From Lateolabrax maculatus (lineage: Eukaryota > Chordata > Actinopteri > Acropomatiformes > Lateolabracidae): DNA of 64,000 nt. The stretch is taken from NCBI GenBank assembly GCA_031216445.1, contig CM062218.1, positions 5,973,001 to 6,037,000 on the forward strand. The letters are read 5' to 3'. The first letter of the stretch is position 1; every line of letters begins with the position of its first letter. The position numbers were made by a program, and so were the translations under genes. The notes below the pieces were generated by a model. It made no database searches. It was not told where the DNA came from and saw nothing but the letters and a program-made list of their open reading frames with translations. Shown piece by piece: positions 34,984 through 48,780 of this stretch.

Positions 34984-36529
34984 AGCTCAGTGCATTGTAC
35001 AACAAGCCACCAGAGGTCTTGAGTGACGCTTTGATGTGGATTTCCATATGGGTAGTTTGAAGGAGCCACAGAAAGAACATTTACTTTTTTATTTAAATAG
35101 TTTTTTGAATGGTTATAGCAACAGAATAAACACTCAGCTGCCAGTTTATGCCAGGTACAACGAGCTAAAACTAATGCAGTCTAATACAACAGTCCTGCAG
35201 TAAATCCCCTTGTGATGAAGGTTACAGTGTGTTTTTGTTTTTTTGGGCCTGTTTTAGAGAGGTGATTCAACTGTACGGTCATTTTGGAGTGGAAGTTTCT
35301 GAAGTGTTTCTAATATTATTTCCAACCCATTTATATCAACAAGGGTAGAATGAATAATAGAAACACCTGTCAGTATATTGCAGTATAATTCAGCAGCACC
35401 ACAAACCACATCCTCCAAATGACCATGACTGTTTTATTAGACTGTATTAGTTTGATCCATTTTTTTCTTTATAATATGTGTAGGAAAATGTAAGCAATCT
35501 ATTTTTAAATGTAGAATGGAAATGGAAGAAAGAAAAAATAAATAAAACTAGAGCAAAAAGAAAGAAAATGTAAAAGTTCTGGCTTACTAAAAATTACGTA
35601 AAAATTTTAATAGTTTGCATGTAAAATGTGTTGCAGTTTAAGTTAATATAAACTTAACTATTTAAAACAGTTGAAGCACTGGAAGGGTTTCTATGTGTCA
35701 GCTAAAGTGAATTTAAATGAGTTGAAATGTCTTTTATAGGTCCAGTCAATCCAGAAAGTGAGACAGTAAAATTCATCCGTGTGTCTTTGTTAAATATTTG
35801 GTTCTAGAAACAAAAGGGTCAAGGTCAAAGGACAATCAGCTCGCAGAGTTTATTCAAGAGATGTGTTTGTATCTTAAATTCCTGTCTGTGTAAAAACATT
35901 TTTTCCCTCAATTTATACTCAGACAGAAGAAGGTTAAAAAGCACTGAAGGGTGACACACAACTAATAGACTACAAAAATAATACTTCCCTTAAACGTTCC
36001 CTTTCTGTTCCCTTAAACATCAACACTGGCACGACATCAAGGTTCACCAAAGTTCAGCTTGGAGGAAAAATTCACTCAGCAAAATTTCATTGTTTTAAAT
36101 GCTGGTGTGACCCAACCAAAAGAAGCTTTTTAGCTGAGAGTTTTCAAAAATGTTACTTTCGTGCTCTGTAGTCAGTTGAATTGTCTGAATGTACATATGA
36201 ATGAACATTAAGTTAGTAAGTGGTGAAAGCAGGTGAATTTAGTAAATTTCTTTCCATGTGACTTTTTCACATATATGTGGCAAAGTTATTGCTGCGCAAC
36301 GAACATTACTTTGTTTTAAATTCACCATCAGACCTTATCTCACAGGGCAGACATTTGTGGATGTAATTTGGAAAATTTCACTAAAGAAACTGTTAAAAGA
36401 TTTCCTCACTTATTTCCAAACTGGATGTTTAACAATTTGGATGGGAACTCGTCCTTTTGTCTCCATGCGTCATAGTATAATAAACTCATCAGTCTCCTAA
36501 ATTATCTGGAGTGAAGAAAATTTCACTCT

Positions 36530-36760
36530 CTGTTCCTCATCATGATTTTTTCCCCCCTTCTCTCAGTCTGATGAACTCATTTGCATGTTATTACCCAGCC
36601 GTCTTCCATGAGAGGGACTTGAATTTGAAATGCAAATCGTAGAAACAATTACTACTCGGCTGCGCCGTTACAATTCAGCTCCGTTTGCGTTGCTAATGGC
36701 GTCATCCAGAAGAAATAAGATGGGGCATTATTTTCTATGTATCCACAAATTCTCAGTTTC
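36530..36760. promoter_or_regulatory. Candidate developmental enhancer with paired octamers
   Basis: ATTTGCAT at 36579-36586 and ATGCAAAT at 36630-36637 are perfect POU octamers in opposite orientation, 51 bases apart. ACAATTAC at about 36655 offers SOX and homeodomain cores nearby. The segment is repeat-free. Confidence 0.4.
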
Positions 36761-38594
36761 TTTCTTTGTCTTTTTTTTATTCCATTTTTGTGCTTCTCTC
36801 TCAGAGATTAATTGTTTACCGAAAGAGAAAAGTTCATTAACTAGTCATTAGCCAGCCTTTGTCAAAGTAAACCTTTGGTAACTGTGAGTCCCAAGAGTGT
36901 TTTTTAACAGATTGGTGTGAGGATTAATTCAAATTCCACACAGACTCTTCCTCCAGACTGAATGCTCTCAAGCCAAACCAGATGTCACTGTAATCATAAA
37001 TAAATCATGGTGTCAATTTAGTGATTTAATGTTTGAAAACACAAATCCTGAAGGCCTGGAATAACACACGAGGAAAGTTTACTCATTTGAAAAATGATGT
37101 TGTTGCAGTGGCAAGGTAGGATTTTGATCGTATGTGACTGAAGTTCCATAATAAGATCTCAAAATGACAATTAAGTCATTACAATGACAACAAACACCAT
37201 CCACTAATGTAAAGCTCTCTATATAAATAAGCTAGAATATGGGAGAAGGGTGTTACCCCATGTTCACGAAAATGTGGTAAAATGTCCTCTAGGGTTCTCT
37301 TCCAGTGGCGAAAACATGATAAAGTCATACAAATTAGGTAAACTGACTCTTTAAGGTTTGCATACCAACGCTTATTTTCTTCTATACCACATTACAACAG
37401 TTACAGTTACACTGAGCACACATTTATAATGAAACACAAAGTAAAACCACAGAAATAATACAGCAAATTGAGCAATAAAACTCAACATAATCATCTGATG
37501 ATGAAGTAAATGGGCTGCTGACAGTTTCAACATGTTGGATTATAGAGAACGAGAGGAAGCGGCTGACTTCAGTTACATTTATAGATGTTCTTTCAGTTGT
37601 TTATCACAGATGTCACTTTCGTCTCGACTTTTACTCAAACTACTAATGGAGCCAACATGTGTGTCAGTGTTTGTGTGACACGCACGTCCAGCCGATGACA
37701 GAGATGAACCTCCGTCCGTGTTTAGACAGGCTTGTCAGAGAGTCTAGCAGTGAGGCTTATGGCTGGTTTTTGCTTTTTCAGGTGGAGCCACAGACAGTTG
37801 CTGAGGTCAGACGGAGACGGCGGCCTCCTGCACCCACGGCTGCTTCCTGTCCGGCCTCTGATGTCCCAGTGGAGCTCAACAGTATCGAGACATCTTTTCA
37901 TACTCAGCTTAGGTGTTTTCTTTAATTTTGTGTACTATATTTAATATATTTTTTAAGTATATTTTATTTAATTCCAGTGTTTTTGTTATTTCATCTGTAT
38001 TTATGATTTAAAATTGACTAAAGACAATGTTCCACCTTGAAGGACAATAAAATTACATTTCACTCTTTCTTCCCCATGGAACAGTTTACAAAAACCTGCG
38101 AAGAAACATTATTTCTAACATCAATTTACATAAATTAACCCATTTTGGGTTTCAATGCAGAATTGGTTTTACTCAAGGCTTTTCCCCCCCGACTGGAAAG
38201 CAAATACTGGGGTATTTATATATCTTATTTACAGTCAAGTTGTCAGTATGCTCAAAACGAACAAGTCAGTACAACCTGTTGTCTGACTTGAAGACGGGGA
38301 TAAAAGCCTGCAGTCATAAAGAGGGGATAAATGTTCAAAAGGGGATAACAGCGCACACTTTTAGACAATCTTTCCCTTAAAGCTGTGATGGTGATTCAAT
38401 CGATACATACTAAAAGTGAAGTAGTAAGAAAAGAGAGAACTTGAGAGAGGAAGTTCTGATCCTGGTCTATGGCTGCGTGGATGTGTTTGTCAGATGAGGA
38501 AAGTAACCAAAATGTTCAGATCCAGATACACTGACATTGGTAAAGGTGTGTGGGGGAGGGAGGAGGGTTCAGACTTTGGTTGAGGCATACACAC

Positions 38595-38695
38595 ACATTA
38601 TGTTTTTTTTCATATTGCCTTGTGTTTATATCTTGTTTTAATGCCTTTTTTATGCACACTGTTGAAAGGTGCTGTACAAATAAACTTGCTTGTCT
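38595..38695 (+). repeat. Possible retroelement tail
   Basis: TGTTGAAAGGTGCTGTACAAATAAACTTG resembles the GAAAGGTGCTATATAAATAAA tail found on many teleost dispersed repeats and contains an AATAAA. Only the end is preserved. Confidence 0.4.
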
Positions 38696-40525
38696 TTCCA
38701 GGAGGGTTAAACCTGCATAAATAATATGTTATATGTGAGTTTTTTACATAAACAGACACAACCCTGCCCTCATCTCTCTCTCTATCCCTTTCTTTTTATC
38801 TCCGTCTGAGTCTCTTTCTCATCCACAAACACAACAGGGAGTTGAGATAATCCTCTCAGAGCAGCCGATGTGATGACGTGAGGCTGTGGGTGGTCTCAAT
38901 GGTCAACAACCTCTCTGTCTCTACAACCCAAAGAAACCAAAGCTGATGTGAATCGACAGGCAGCTTCTGTCTCTTCTTCTTTCTTCTTCCCACCACCAAA
39001 ATGTTTCTTCTGATCAATAATGAATTACTTTTGCTCATAAGTACAAGGAGCAGATTGCACCAGCTTCATTATTATTTTCATGTTTGTCAAGTAAACCTGG
39101 TCCATGTAATTGATAAATAAGATGTGATATTGCATGATTGTGAAAATCACCATTTGTTGCTTATGCATACATGTTCCTTAATTGTTTTCCTACTAAACTA
39201 AATAATAGATAATTGAAATGGTTTCCAAAAGTATGATCTAATTTGCATTTGTACAACATAAATTAATTCATAGTTCATGTCCCTTTACCATAAAGTGTTA
39301 CCAGCTGAGACATTTCTTAAGTTGTAATGATGCAACCCAATTTAGTAAGGTGGAAACTAACTTAGGAGTTCATAAGAACTTAGGAAAGACATTACATACG
39401 AACTTAGTAATGGATATAAAAATAGCTAGTTGGATGAACCACAACAAAGATGGAAAAGTCATGAGCCTCTAAATAATCATTTCTCTTTCTGACATCGCCT
39501 GACCCTCCTCCAAAGCTAAATATTTCCATCAGTTACCCCACAGGGCTCGCTGCTTTTTCTCAGCCCGTTTCCATGCACATCCCGCTCCATGTTGAATCCC
39601 TGATGACTAAAACCTAGACTTAGTAAATCTCCTAGTGAAGCATTGGCTAGCCTCTTCTCAAATGATAAACTGCACACATGTAATGTCTCCTGGAGTAAGT
39701 GGCAGTCTGTGAGCGCTGGACCAAAGGCTGAAGGATGAGGTAACGCATGTCTGCTCAGTTATTGTAGGAGAGCTGAGACTGCAAGGAGCTGATGAGCTGA
39801 AACTTGTGCTGCTATTAATCTTTATTTTTTCATACCATGATAAGGCTGTCATTAACAGGAACGAAGCCATACACGATTTGACACAGCTGTATAATAAAGG
39901 CTATAAAACTTGTAAAATTACAGGTAGAGTTTGTTGAGGTTATGGTCTTGCTTGGGGTATGCTACCAACACCAGTTTAAGTAAAAATGCACCTGTTTTAT
40001 CGAGCAGTTAACTCATCGTTTGTCACATCAGTTGAAGAAATATGTAATATATTTAAGAGCTGTTATTTCTGTAAATTGATTTACAATTTACAGCTGCATC
40101 CATCCCATCCAAGCTTTTCACCATTTTCATCAGAATTTTCTGTTGCCAATTCAGCCATTGGCTCTGGCACAGGAAGATGACGTCTTTATTCTTATTCCAC
40201 CTACAAAATTAGGATTTTAGTTTATAATTTCCAGGGAAACAGCTGTCAAGCACAAGATGAGATTTGGGGCGAGAGATTTGGAATGATGGATCTCTCTCCC
40301 CCCATTTTCTGTCACCTCTATACTTTTGCTGTCCAATAAAAGGTAAAAAAAAAAGTACATATAACTTAACAAGGCAACACATCAGGATAGGATTATATAG
40401 TAGAAATAGTTACAAATAACCCTCTAAAACCACAACTGTTACTGTTTGAGTACGGATTAAACAAATAAGATATAAAATGTTAATCAGTGAGCTTTAGAGG
40501 TGATTTTATGCAGATTTTTGAACTT

Positions 40526-40684
40526 TGGAGAGAGTCAGACCAGCTGTTTTCCCCTGTTTCCAGTCTTTATGCTAAGCTAGGGTAATCGCCTCCCAGTTCA
40601 AGCTCATACTTCAGAGTGCACACATCAGTGTCTCATTCCACTCTTGGAAAGAAAACAGAATTTCACCACAATGACTCCTTTAAA
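40526..40684. mobile_element. Family D MITE copy 3, right half only
   Basis: CCCCTGTTTCCAGTCTTTATG and GCTAAGCTAGGGTAATCGCC correspond to CCCGTTTCCAGTGTTTATG and GCTAAGCTAAGATAACTGTC in copy 1. The left half is absent. Confidence 0.55.
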
Positions 40685-40859
40685 AACAAGTATATTCCAG
40701 TTTAAAGCATTGCAACATGGCTGATTTGGTGAACGTGCAGTTTTACAGGATTTGTAGGTATTAAGTTCAATTTCTCAAGCAGTTATCCCTTCTTGCCATA
40801 TGGAGCTGATACCGTGCAAAGTTTAGCTTTTTAATTACCCAGATTAAACACTAAACTAT

Positions 40860-41060
40860 TGTGTGCTGCAGCACCAATTATGGTTGCGCTCAGAGCTGCA
40901 CTGTATGGTTAGTGGCATGGGGTATTACGGTAGCCAGGTGTGCTACTGGTGACGTCCTAAGGAAGTGCCAAGCTGAGCTGGGGAATCATGCTGGCTGAAC
41001 GCCGACTGCCTTGCGGCGCGAGGTGATATTTTGTTGGGGAACACCTGGTGTGCAAGCTTT
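40860..41060. promoter_or_regulatory. Repeat-free island with ACACCTGGTGT palindrome
   Basis: CpG-rich for the region (CTGCCTTGCGGCGCGAGG). ACACCTGGTGT at 41041-41051 is a perfect palindrome with E-box/T-box half-site character, and AGGTGTG occurs at about 40937. Function is inferred. Confidence 0.3.
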
Positions 41061-42057
41061 AGGAGCAAAGCTATGAGACAGGGGGAGTTGGAGCGGAGCG
41101 TCAAATCTGAAGACCTATGTCACTGTTTTGGGGTATAATGTGTGGAGATGTAAACTCATCATTAAAGACGACGAGGATGCATTTCAAGTTGCGATACGAA
41201 TAAACTATGCCTTCCGGGCGCTCATATTTGTTGAGGGGGGAAACTAACCTGTGGAAACGTGACGCTATTTATTCAATCAACCTGTTAACATATTGACCTT
41301 TGATTAGAGAACTGATAAGCCAAAGAGCAGCTGGTGCTTTAACATGTCCATCAATATTTTTCTCTAACTACTGTGTTATCACCCTGCTGAACCTCTCAGT
41401 GGGACCCTAAAAAACAAAGATTAAAACCTTATTTGGGAGCAAGACCTGGAAAAACAAAAACCTCATGAGTAAACAAATGTCTCACTCCATTCATCATCAA
41501 CATGGCTGTGCCAGATTTTACATCTGAGTGACGTTGGAGCAAGGGTTTGTTCTCTACTATCTAGCTTTCAGTCTGGTGCATGTTCACGAGTATTGACTGA
41601 ACTCTCCTGAGGCACAGGAAGAACAAATGTGGTGCTTTTTTATTTCTTTCAACTGGAGACATTCCCTTAAAAAAACATTCCTTCCGATGCAGCGCTGTCA
41701 GCTCACGGTCCCTCAGCAGCTCTGAGGAGACGTTATGCTGTCAGTGTGTCTGGACGAATCCCCGGGGACGTCCGGAAGACGAGATGAGTGTGAGATACGA
41801 GTGCAAAGGTCAGGGGTCGGGTGTGGGGGCTTAAACTTAAACTATACACTCCGTACCTACCATGTTTGAGTTCGTGCTGTTTCATTCGTGGACAAGAAAC
41901 ACAGATGTTGAATGAGAATCTTTGTTTTTGTGTATCATGATCATGGATGGATAAACAGACCACAAACCGCTGGGCACAAACATGTCCAAGGCCCTCCACC
42001 TGTCCTACGTAGCAGCAAGACACCCAGACTGAAAGAGACGCAAAACAACTTGATTTT

Positions 42058-42312
42058 TTGCATGTTTTTTGTAGTAGTCTTTGTGGTTGTTTTGTGTCTC
42101 TTTGTGGTTGTTTTGCGTATTTTAATTGTCGGTTTGTGTCTCGTTTTGCATCTCATGGTCTCTTTGCACTCGGTTTGCATGTTTTTGCATTCATTTTGTG
42201 TCTCTTTGCCGTCATTGTGTGTCTCTCTGTGTTCTTTTTGTTTCTCTTTGTGTCTCTCTGTGGTTGTTGGGTGTCTCTTTGTTGTCAGTCGTTGTCAGTG
42301 TTATTTTGCAGG
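42058..42312 (+). repeat. Degenerate ~21-bp minisatellite (TTTTGTGTCTCTTTGTGG type)
   Basis: About a dozen imperfect units such as GTTTTGTGTCTCTTTGTGGTT occur over 250 bases, strongly strand-asymmetric (T and G rich). The repeat opens cysteine-rich reading frames that are artefacts. Confidence 0.8.
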
Positions 42313-44357
42313 CGAAGCCAAAGGGACCCCCTGACCACTTGGACCCCTGGCCTTGTAGAGTAATCCATATCCCCGATTATGATGCTTAAGAGCTTTAATG
42401 CTCCCCATGTTTCATGGTTATTTCCATCTCTGTGATGTTCGGTGTAAATGAGTCATTAAAAGACGTTGCTGTGTTCAACAACAACCTTTTCTCTCGTGTG
42501 GCATCATGAGTCAACATCTCATTGAGCTGCACAGTGGCATATGTCATGCTCATTCATTGTGCGTCCCCTACACTGTCCCCAAGGACTTCTCTTAACAAGG
42601 CGGGGGAACACCTGATCTCTCTTGTGCTTTAAGTGGTTAACTCTCAGGTTACACTCTCCGCTGGGGGTGAGGCTGTTGCATTTTGTTCCCCCATTTTCCC
42701 ACAGAATCTCAGAGCAGAGAGGCCTCAGTACGTTCTGTCCTGCATGAAACATTGGAAACCAGAAACTCCTCTCACCTCAATCCAGTCTGAAGGTTTCAGA
42801 GTACGCAGGGAGATCATCTTTCAGCTCCCACGTCTACGACAGGGTTTACCTGAGAGGGCCACGCCAGGCTCAGGCTTGTCAGTTTTCTACTCTACATGCT
42901 GCGAGAGTAGCTGCAGCATTGGCAGTTTAGGTAGTTTAATCCATGACCAATATTAATCCAACAGAAAAGAGCAGTGAATATAGCTGAGATTGATGTTTAG
43001 TCTTTGTAGCTAAAACTAGATCACAGCTGAAACTGGATTTTTGAAGATGATATCAATTCGAATTTAAGATTTTTAATAGTAAAAAATATCTGATATTTTG
43101 GCGATATGGACAGAAACTGAATCATTTTACTTAACACAAGTACTAACAATACTATGTGCTATGGAGCAGCAAAACTGTACTTTGTCCCTTTTATGTAGTC
43201 ATTTGTTTACCATTGTTGTAAGTCAAAACATCAAGAACTAACACTTATTGGACTAATCCATATGTAACAATTGAAATACATTAGATAGGATTGTTTTGTA
43301 TGTATTTGGAGACCATTAAATACACCAGAAAACAGTCAAATGTATGGATTTATTGTTCGACATACAGCTGGCCTTCAGCTGGGTTCAGCTGAGTTCAGTT
43401 CAGCCCGTCACGGTTCATGCAGGTGTTTTTTCCATCAGACATTACAGCCTCAACGCCAACACTGCTGCTGCTTCTCTCTCTCAGCACTTTAAACAGCCTC
43501 CATCTGCAGGAACAACACAGTCAACTCTAGCTTGGTTGGGCAGGTCTGTGCACCACATAGTTTAACAACTAAACTAATATCTTTCCAGTTGAGAGATGCT
43601 CAGTTCACCTCAAAGACAAAACTTTAGTGCTAAGAAGATCTTTGGGACACATGAAACTACATTCAGAAATATAACTCTATGTAAACCAAACTTCACTTAG
43701 ATTACCAGCCTTTTAAGACAAATAACTATGCCTTACCATTGTTTAAGTTAAGTCAAGTTGTACAACAATAGGGTATTTTAAGCAAACCTACCCTAATATG
43801 AGGGACTTTTTGGTTAATATTTGGATGCTTTGGCTTACAAACATAAGAACTGTGGCTAATTATTTAACCACTTTTTTTTATTTCCCACTACATCAACGCT
43901 GACATTGCATGTTGTGGATTTACAGCCTCTGTTCTGCTACTTGGGACCCAACGCCCCTCTGGCATTGCCCCAAAAGTCTGGTTTTTGATAGAAAGTAGGA
44001 ATCTTATGTTTCAGCACAATGGGGATGTTTTATTTTCCGGTGGAGATGCATACACACAGAACCTGGGTATGTGGGGTTTGTGTGTATGTGTGTTTGTGCG
44101 CGCTTATTCACGCATTAACAGGTGTTGGAAAACTACAGAAACAAGGCAGTGTTAAGGAAGTGGATTACTGGAAGTGAATATTTAACATCACCATGTAACA
44201 CTCCCTCCTCCCTGACTCTGTGGTGTCTCAGAGTGAGTTACTGTCACAGATCAGAGAGGGTGTTTCCAGAGAATAGACACTGCCCTTCTTGTGGAGTCAG
44301 TCTGTTGGGTAACTCATTAAAAAAACTGTGAGAAAACAGAGCTTTTGGATGGCAGTG

Positions 44358-44530
44358 TTAGTTTGTTGGTCTACCACTTGCAGACTGAAATATCTATCCA
44401 TTGCGTGGATTGCCATGAAACCTTGTACAGACATTTAAGTTCATTTTAATTTTAACCGAAACAATGTAATTGCCATCACCCCCAGCTGTACTTTGATGAC
44501 AGAATTGGTCATTTTGAATTTGTCTGAAAA
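44358..44530 (-). repeat. Dispersed repeat family C, copy 4
   Basis: Minus orientation. TTGTTGGTCTACCACTT, AGACTGAAATATCTATCC and TTGCCATGAAACCTTGTACA correspond to blocks of the other copies in the expected order. Confidence 0.6.
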
Positions 44531-44710
44531 ACAGAAGGATTAAGTGTTCCTGCATGGGTTGAGAAAATTATACTTCTACACTTAAAATAAATAAACTATT
44601 AAAGCCTGCTTGGATTAAACGAAAAATGCATTGCTACAAAGCTGTTTTTCTCAAAGCTCATGAATATTTGACTTTTTAGAGATACATGGTTCTCACAGGA
44701 CAGCGACGCC

Positions 44711-45052
44711 ACAAACATATGATGATCTTATAGTATATGATGCAATGCTGTAGATTAAACTACTAACAGTATATAAATAGTAAAAAATGAGCTCAGCTAC
44801 AGCAGCAGCAGTAAAATGCAACATACACATTAATACAGAAATTATATTAATCCAAAAAAATCTTATATAATAGTAAACCACAGCATTTTCCTGCAGAATG
44901 ATACTTTAAGCAAATTTAGCTGATAATACTTATAGGCTATGTTTACTGGTGTGGTTTGGAGTGCTGGATTTTTACTTGTAGTGGAGTATTTTCATAGTGT
45001 GGTATTAGTACTTTTAGTTAAGTAAAGGATCTGAATTCTTCTTCCACCCCTG
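44711..45052 (+). repeat. Dispersed repeat family B, copy 4 (longest)
   Basis: Holds GTAGATTAAACTACTAACAG, GCAGCAGCAGTAAAATGCAA, ACACATTAATACAG, GGATTTTTACTTGTAGTGG, AGTAAAGGATCTGAATTCTT and the CTTCCACCCCTG end. The blocks are shared with the copies at 13951 and 17172. Confidence 0.65.
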
Positions 45053-46793
45053 ACTGGTAATCATACTTCATGTACCTAATCATATTTTACCTATTGTAAG
45101 TTGTTGCAAAGTTTTCACCTTCCTGCCATATAGTGCTGAATTTTATTCTTACTTGAATTGTATTCAGCAGAAACAAATCAGCAGACGCTCACAATTTGAA
45201 TCTCATGCCGCTAGACCAGAGCAAATTTGAATTTCACAATCAGTTCATCTTGAGGATAAATTGAAAAATAAGCATTAGTTCAATAAGTTTTCATCTAACT
45301 CTTATACCGACAAATCAAAAAATCAGATGCTTCAATTACCCAGCGGGGCACTGCAGCATAATTCCATCCTCCTATAAAAACAATGATACCACACTCTCCC
45401 ACCGCCAGGCACAAAGCCATGCCATGGATTACTATTGTACCTCAGAAGCTACCAACTGGTTTCCAGCATGAACTCATTCTGGATGAACATAAGGATTCTT
45501 GGTTTCCCTCTTAAAGTGCTTCTTGTTCCTGCAAATGGGCTGCTGGGAGGGCAGAGGAGTACATGGGAAAAAAGCTTGTTAATTCATCTTACGGCAGGAT
45601 TTCTATGGGCTTCTCTTATGTGACAAAAGGGGGGCGAAAACAAAACCAACTGGCTTATTCTTTGGTTTTGTTATGCAGTAAAACCTACCAATCAATGAGG
45701 CACACATTCCTCACAGTGTGAAGAGGAGTATAGACATGTTAGTTAAGGCTCAGACATAAGAAAATACTGTGGCCTTTGGTACTTGCAGGTCATTTCATGT
45801 GTGTTTTCAGATTTTAATTAAAAATGACTGTTAAACCCTCATTTGAAGTTTGGGGGGTGGCCTTTTTTTAAGTCTATCCAAAACCAAAAACATAAGAGCT
45901 AAGTGTAAGGAATGGAGTAAATTGCATGTTTATTTGCTCTGGATAACTGCTGCATTAATCAAACCTTTTCTCTTGTAACAATAAGTGAAAACATGCTGTT
46001 TAAAAATATAAAGCAAAAGCAGAATCTTAGCAAACAGGCGTGTGTTGAGGCTCTGGTGAGTAGACAGACTTTTTGCCTGCGACTCGCTTTATCCTCAGTC
46101 ATTTAGCATCAAACCATAACTCAGGACAGTCTGGAGTCCGGCTGCTGTTTACACTCAAACAAGCTTTGGATGTTTCTTAAATAACATGCGCAAGTTGGAG
46201 AGGCACAACAAGTAAGACTCTTCTGTACACATGTAACCTTGATATGGGGCTAAAATGCATAATGGACAGTGGATTTATCGTTATAATCCAGATGAAGGGC
46301 ACTGCTGTAATGCCATGTTGCATCATCAAACAGTTTATCCAGATTGGATGAACTGTTCTGGGTAAATCACCTGTGTGTTGCGTCTAGTAGGACGCTGTCA
46401 CCCCTCAGCCAGTTTTGTTGACAGTGAAAACGTGTTTGTTGACCTCACTTCCCCCTTGGGTGCACTTCATGTAGTCTGGGATGGAGACTGAGCACCAGAA
46501 AAGCCGGGCCGGTGACCCCAGCCATCGGCCAGAGGCTGGAGGGATTTCCCAGAGTATAAACAATGGTGTGATCCCTTTTGAGTTCACACACATTTTAGAT
46601 GCACGTCCACAGGCCACGTGTCCAAGCAGATGATTCTGAGTGTCTCCATCCCATTGTTAATACTGCAACAAGTCAGGGTAAAACTGGTATTTTTTAGTTG
46701 TATTTTCCCAATAATTCTGGCATATTTACTTTTAGGTTTGAGACAAAAAGCCTCTCTATGCTTCTATCGTTGTGATATTCATATTTAAAAAGG

Positions 46794-47184
46794 AACAATT
46801 AGTCAATTAATTGATTAGTGGATTAACAATCATTTTCTGCATTTTCTGTTTTATATTATTGTAAATTGTATATTGTGAGGATAAAAAGATAAGTTTGGGG
46901 ATATTTTATATATTTCCTGTTGTCAACAAAAATCATGAAAAGATCCAAACCACAAGTATTGTCTGTGTGCAGCTATTATGATAATCAATTATTCATTACT
47001 ACATTTCATTGCTCCTTCCTCCAGCTTCTAAATCAAGACGATTTTTGAACAGTTGGTCAGACAAAACACGACATTTGAAGAAACAAGTTTGGGCTTTGGG
47101 AACTTATAATGGGTATTTTTCCACTAATGTCTTATTTTACAGATTATCAGCAGATTAATGGATATTGAATAATAGCTGCAGCCA
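46794..47184 (+). mobile_element. Family A DNA transposon copy 2, with internal insertion
   Basis: Starts AATTAGTCAATTAATTGATTAG and ends AATAGCTGCAGCC, matching the ends of the copy at 14025. GACAAAACACGACATTTGAAG and GGGCTTTGGGAACT are family blocks also seen in part at 55348. The copy is longer than the first because of extra internal sequence. Confidence 0.5.
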
Positions 47185-48088
47185 TCCAGTTATTTTTGTA
47201 CAATAGTACAACAAAGCCAGAGTCTCCTAGTCATTTCGTCACAATAAACGTGAAGCCTTCATTTGGTTTCTCCTTTATCGCTTCGTTCCATTGTGCCCGA
47301 GTTGAATTGTCTTATCAGTGCACTTCATTATGTTTCAGTGTTTGCTGTCAATCAACTGCTGCCTACACAAAGAAACAAGAATCTCTGCCAGAATATGGAG
47401 TGAAAATCTGGGTGTCTTTGTTTGCTGGAACAGAAGTTAATTTCAAGCTTGGTTTGACACACACACAAAAAAATAAATAATAAGAAATATGTTAATAAGA
47501 AGAACCTGCTAATTAAGTACGGCATGCATTGCTAACAGATTGGGAGAACCGTAAAGTAAAGGTAGACAAAGATAAGTAGTCGATGTGTGATGCCGAGACG
47601 TGCTGACAGCTCAGTAAAACAAAGCTGCATCTGTTCTTGTGTTCTGCAGAGACGGATGTGAAAACAGCAGGGGAGCAGGTATGACTCCCTGCAGGCCTCC
47701 ACGCGCTCAGTCTGCTCTCTCCTGTTGAAGCTCTGACCAATATTTCATTGATTTTTCCCTATTTCCGTGACAAGGTAGAGAATAGGTTTCAAAGACATCA
47801 CATCCTCAGAGCTCTAACCCAAATGTAGCAGCAGTGGAAAAGGCTTTAGGTTGTCGTGCCGGTGGGACTGCAGTCTGGCTGGGCTTTTACCGAGAGGGGC
47901 TCGCCTGGTTAGGAAACAGCTGCCATGACCCACTTCTCTGCTCCATGAGTAGCTCGTCTCCGGATTTCACGTGGTGAAGAGATGCGGAACAAAAGGTGGT
48001 TTTATATCTATGATCTATTACAGTTTGGGCCTCAACTAAAAGAGGCTGCACACAAAGGGCAGTTGAATCTGATCGAAATACTGTAAAC

Positions 48089-48211
48089 AACAGTGGAAAG
48101 TACATTTATTTAAGAACTCTACTTAAGTACAATTTTGAGGTACTTGTACTTTACTTGAGTATTTCCATTTAATGCTACTGTATACTGACAGTAAAGTACA
48201 ATGAAATACAG
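48089..48211 (+). repeat. Dispersed repeat family B, copy 5 (left end)
   Basis: ACAGTGGAAAGTACATTTATT then TACTTAAGTACAATTTTGAG and GTACTTTACTTGAGTATTTCC. It is the least diverged left end and pairs with the minus-strand copy at 6598. Confidence 0.7.
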
Positions 48212-48780
48212 TCCTGCGTACAAAGTTGCACGTACTGCATTTTTGTTTCATTTTCTATTTGACAACAAGGTGAGAAAAACCGAAACAGATAGAAACCACC
48301 AACAACAACAGCTGCAATGAAAGAGAAGTTACAGCAGTTATAAACTAATATAGGTTAGTTTTTTTTGGCACCATAACAGACAGCCTTCAGATACTGCAAA
48401 AAGTGGATTTAAAAAAAACAAAAACAAATGAAGCCTGCTACAAAAAAAATAAAAAATTTCATTCAGTAAGTTGGAAAGTTTTTTTTCTTTTCAAATCCGT
48501 TCTACTTAACTTGTGGGAAGCCATTTTCTACCCAGTGACCTCTCAATAACATTAGTTCACACACAGATACAGTTAACCTCAAAATTAACCAATTTCTTTA
48601 TCTGACACTGGCAATAATGATTCTCATGTATTTTAACTGTCATCTGATGGAGAGCTCAAGCTGAGTACCAGGAGAGGTCGAGAGTCATCAGCCTGAACTT
48701 CTGCACATTCACCCCTTTACAGATTGAAACAGCCAATCAAATTTTAAACAAGTGAAGAAAACTTTAAATTTTTTTTATAT

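Larger units (their letters stand above)
34984..40525. other. Gene desert, 35.0-40.5 kb
   Basis: AT-rich non-coding DNA around the octamer island (36530-36760) and a retroelement tail (38595). Nothing else is supportable. Confidence 0.7.

Noticed and set aside
42058..42363. Cysteine-rich frames of about 100-140 codons
   Set aside because: They are translations of the TTTTGTGTCTCTTTGTGG minisatellite, not genes.
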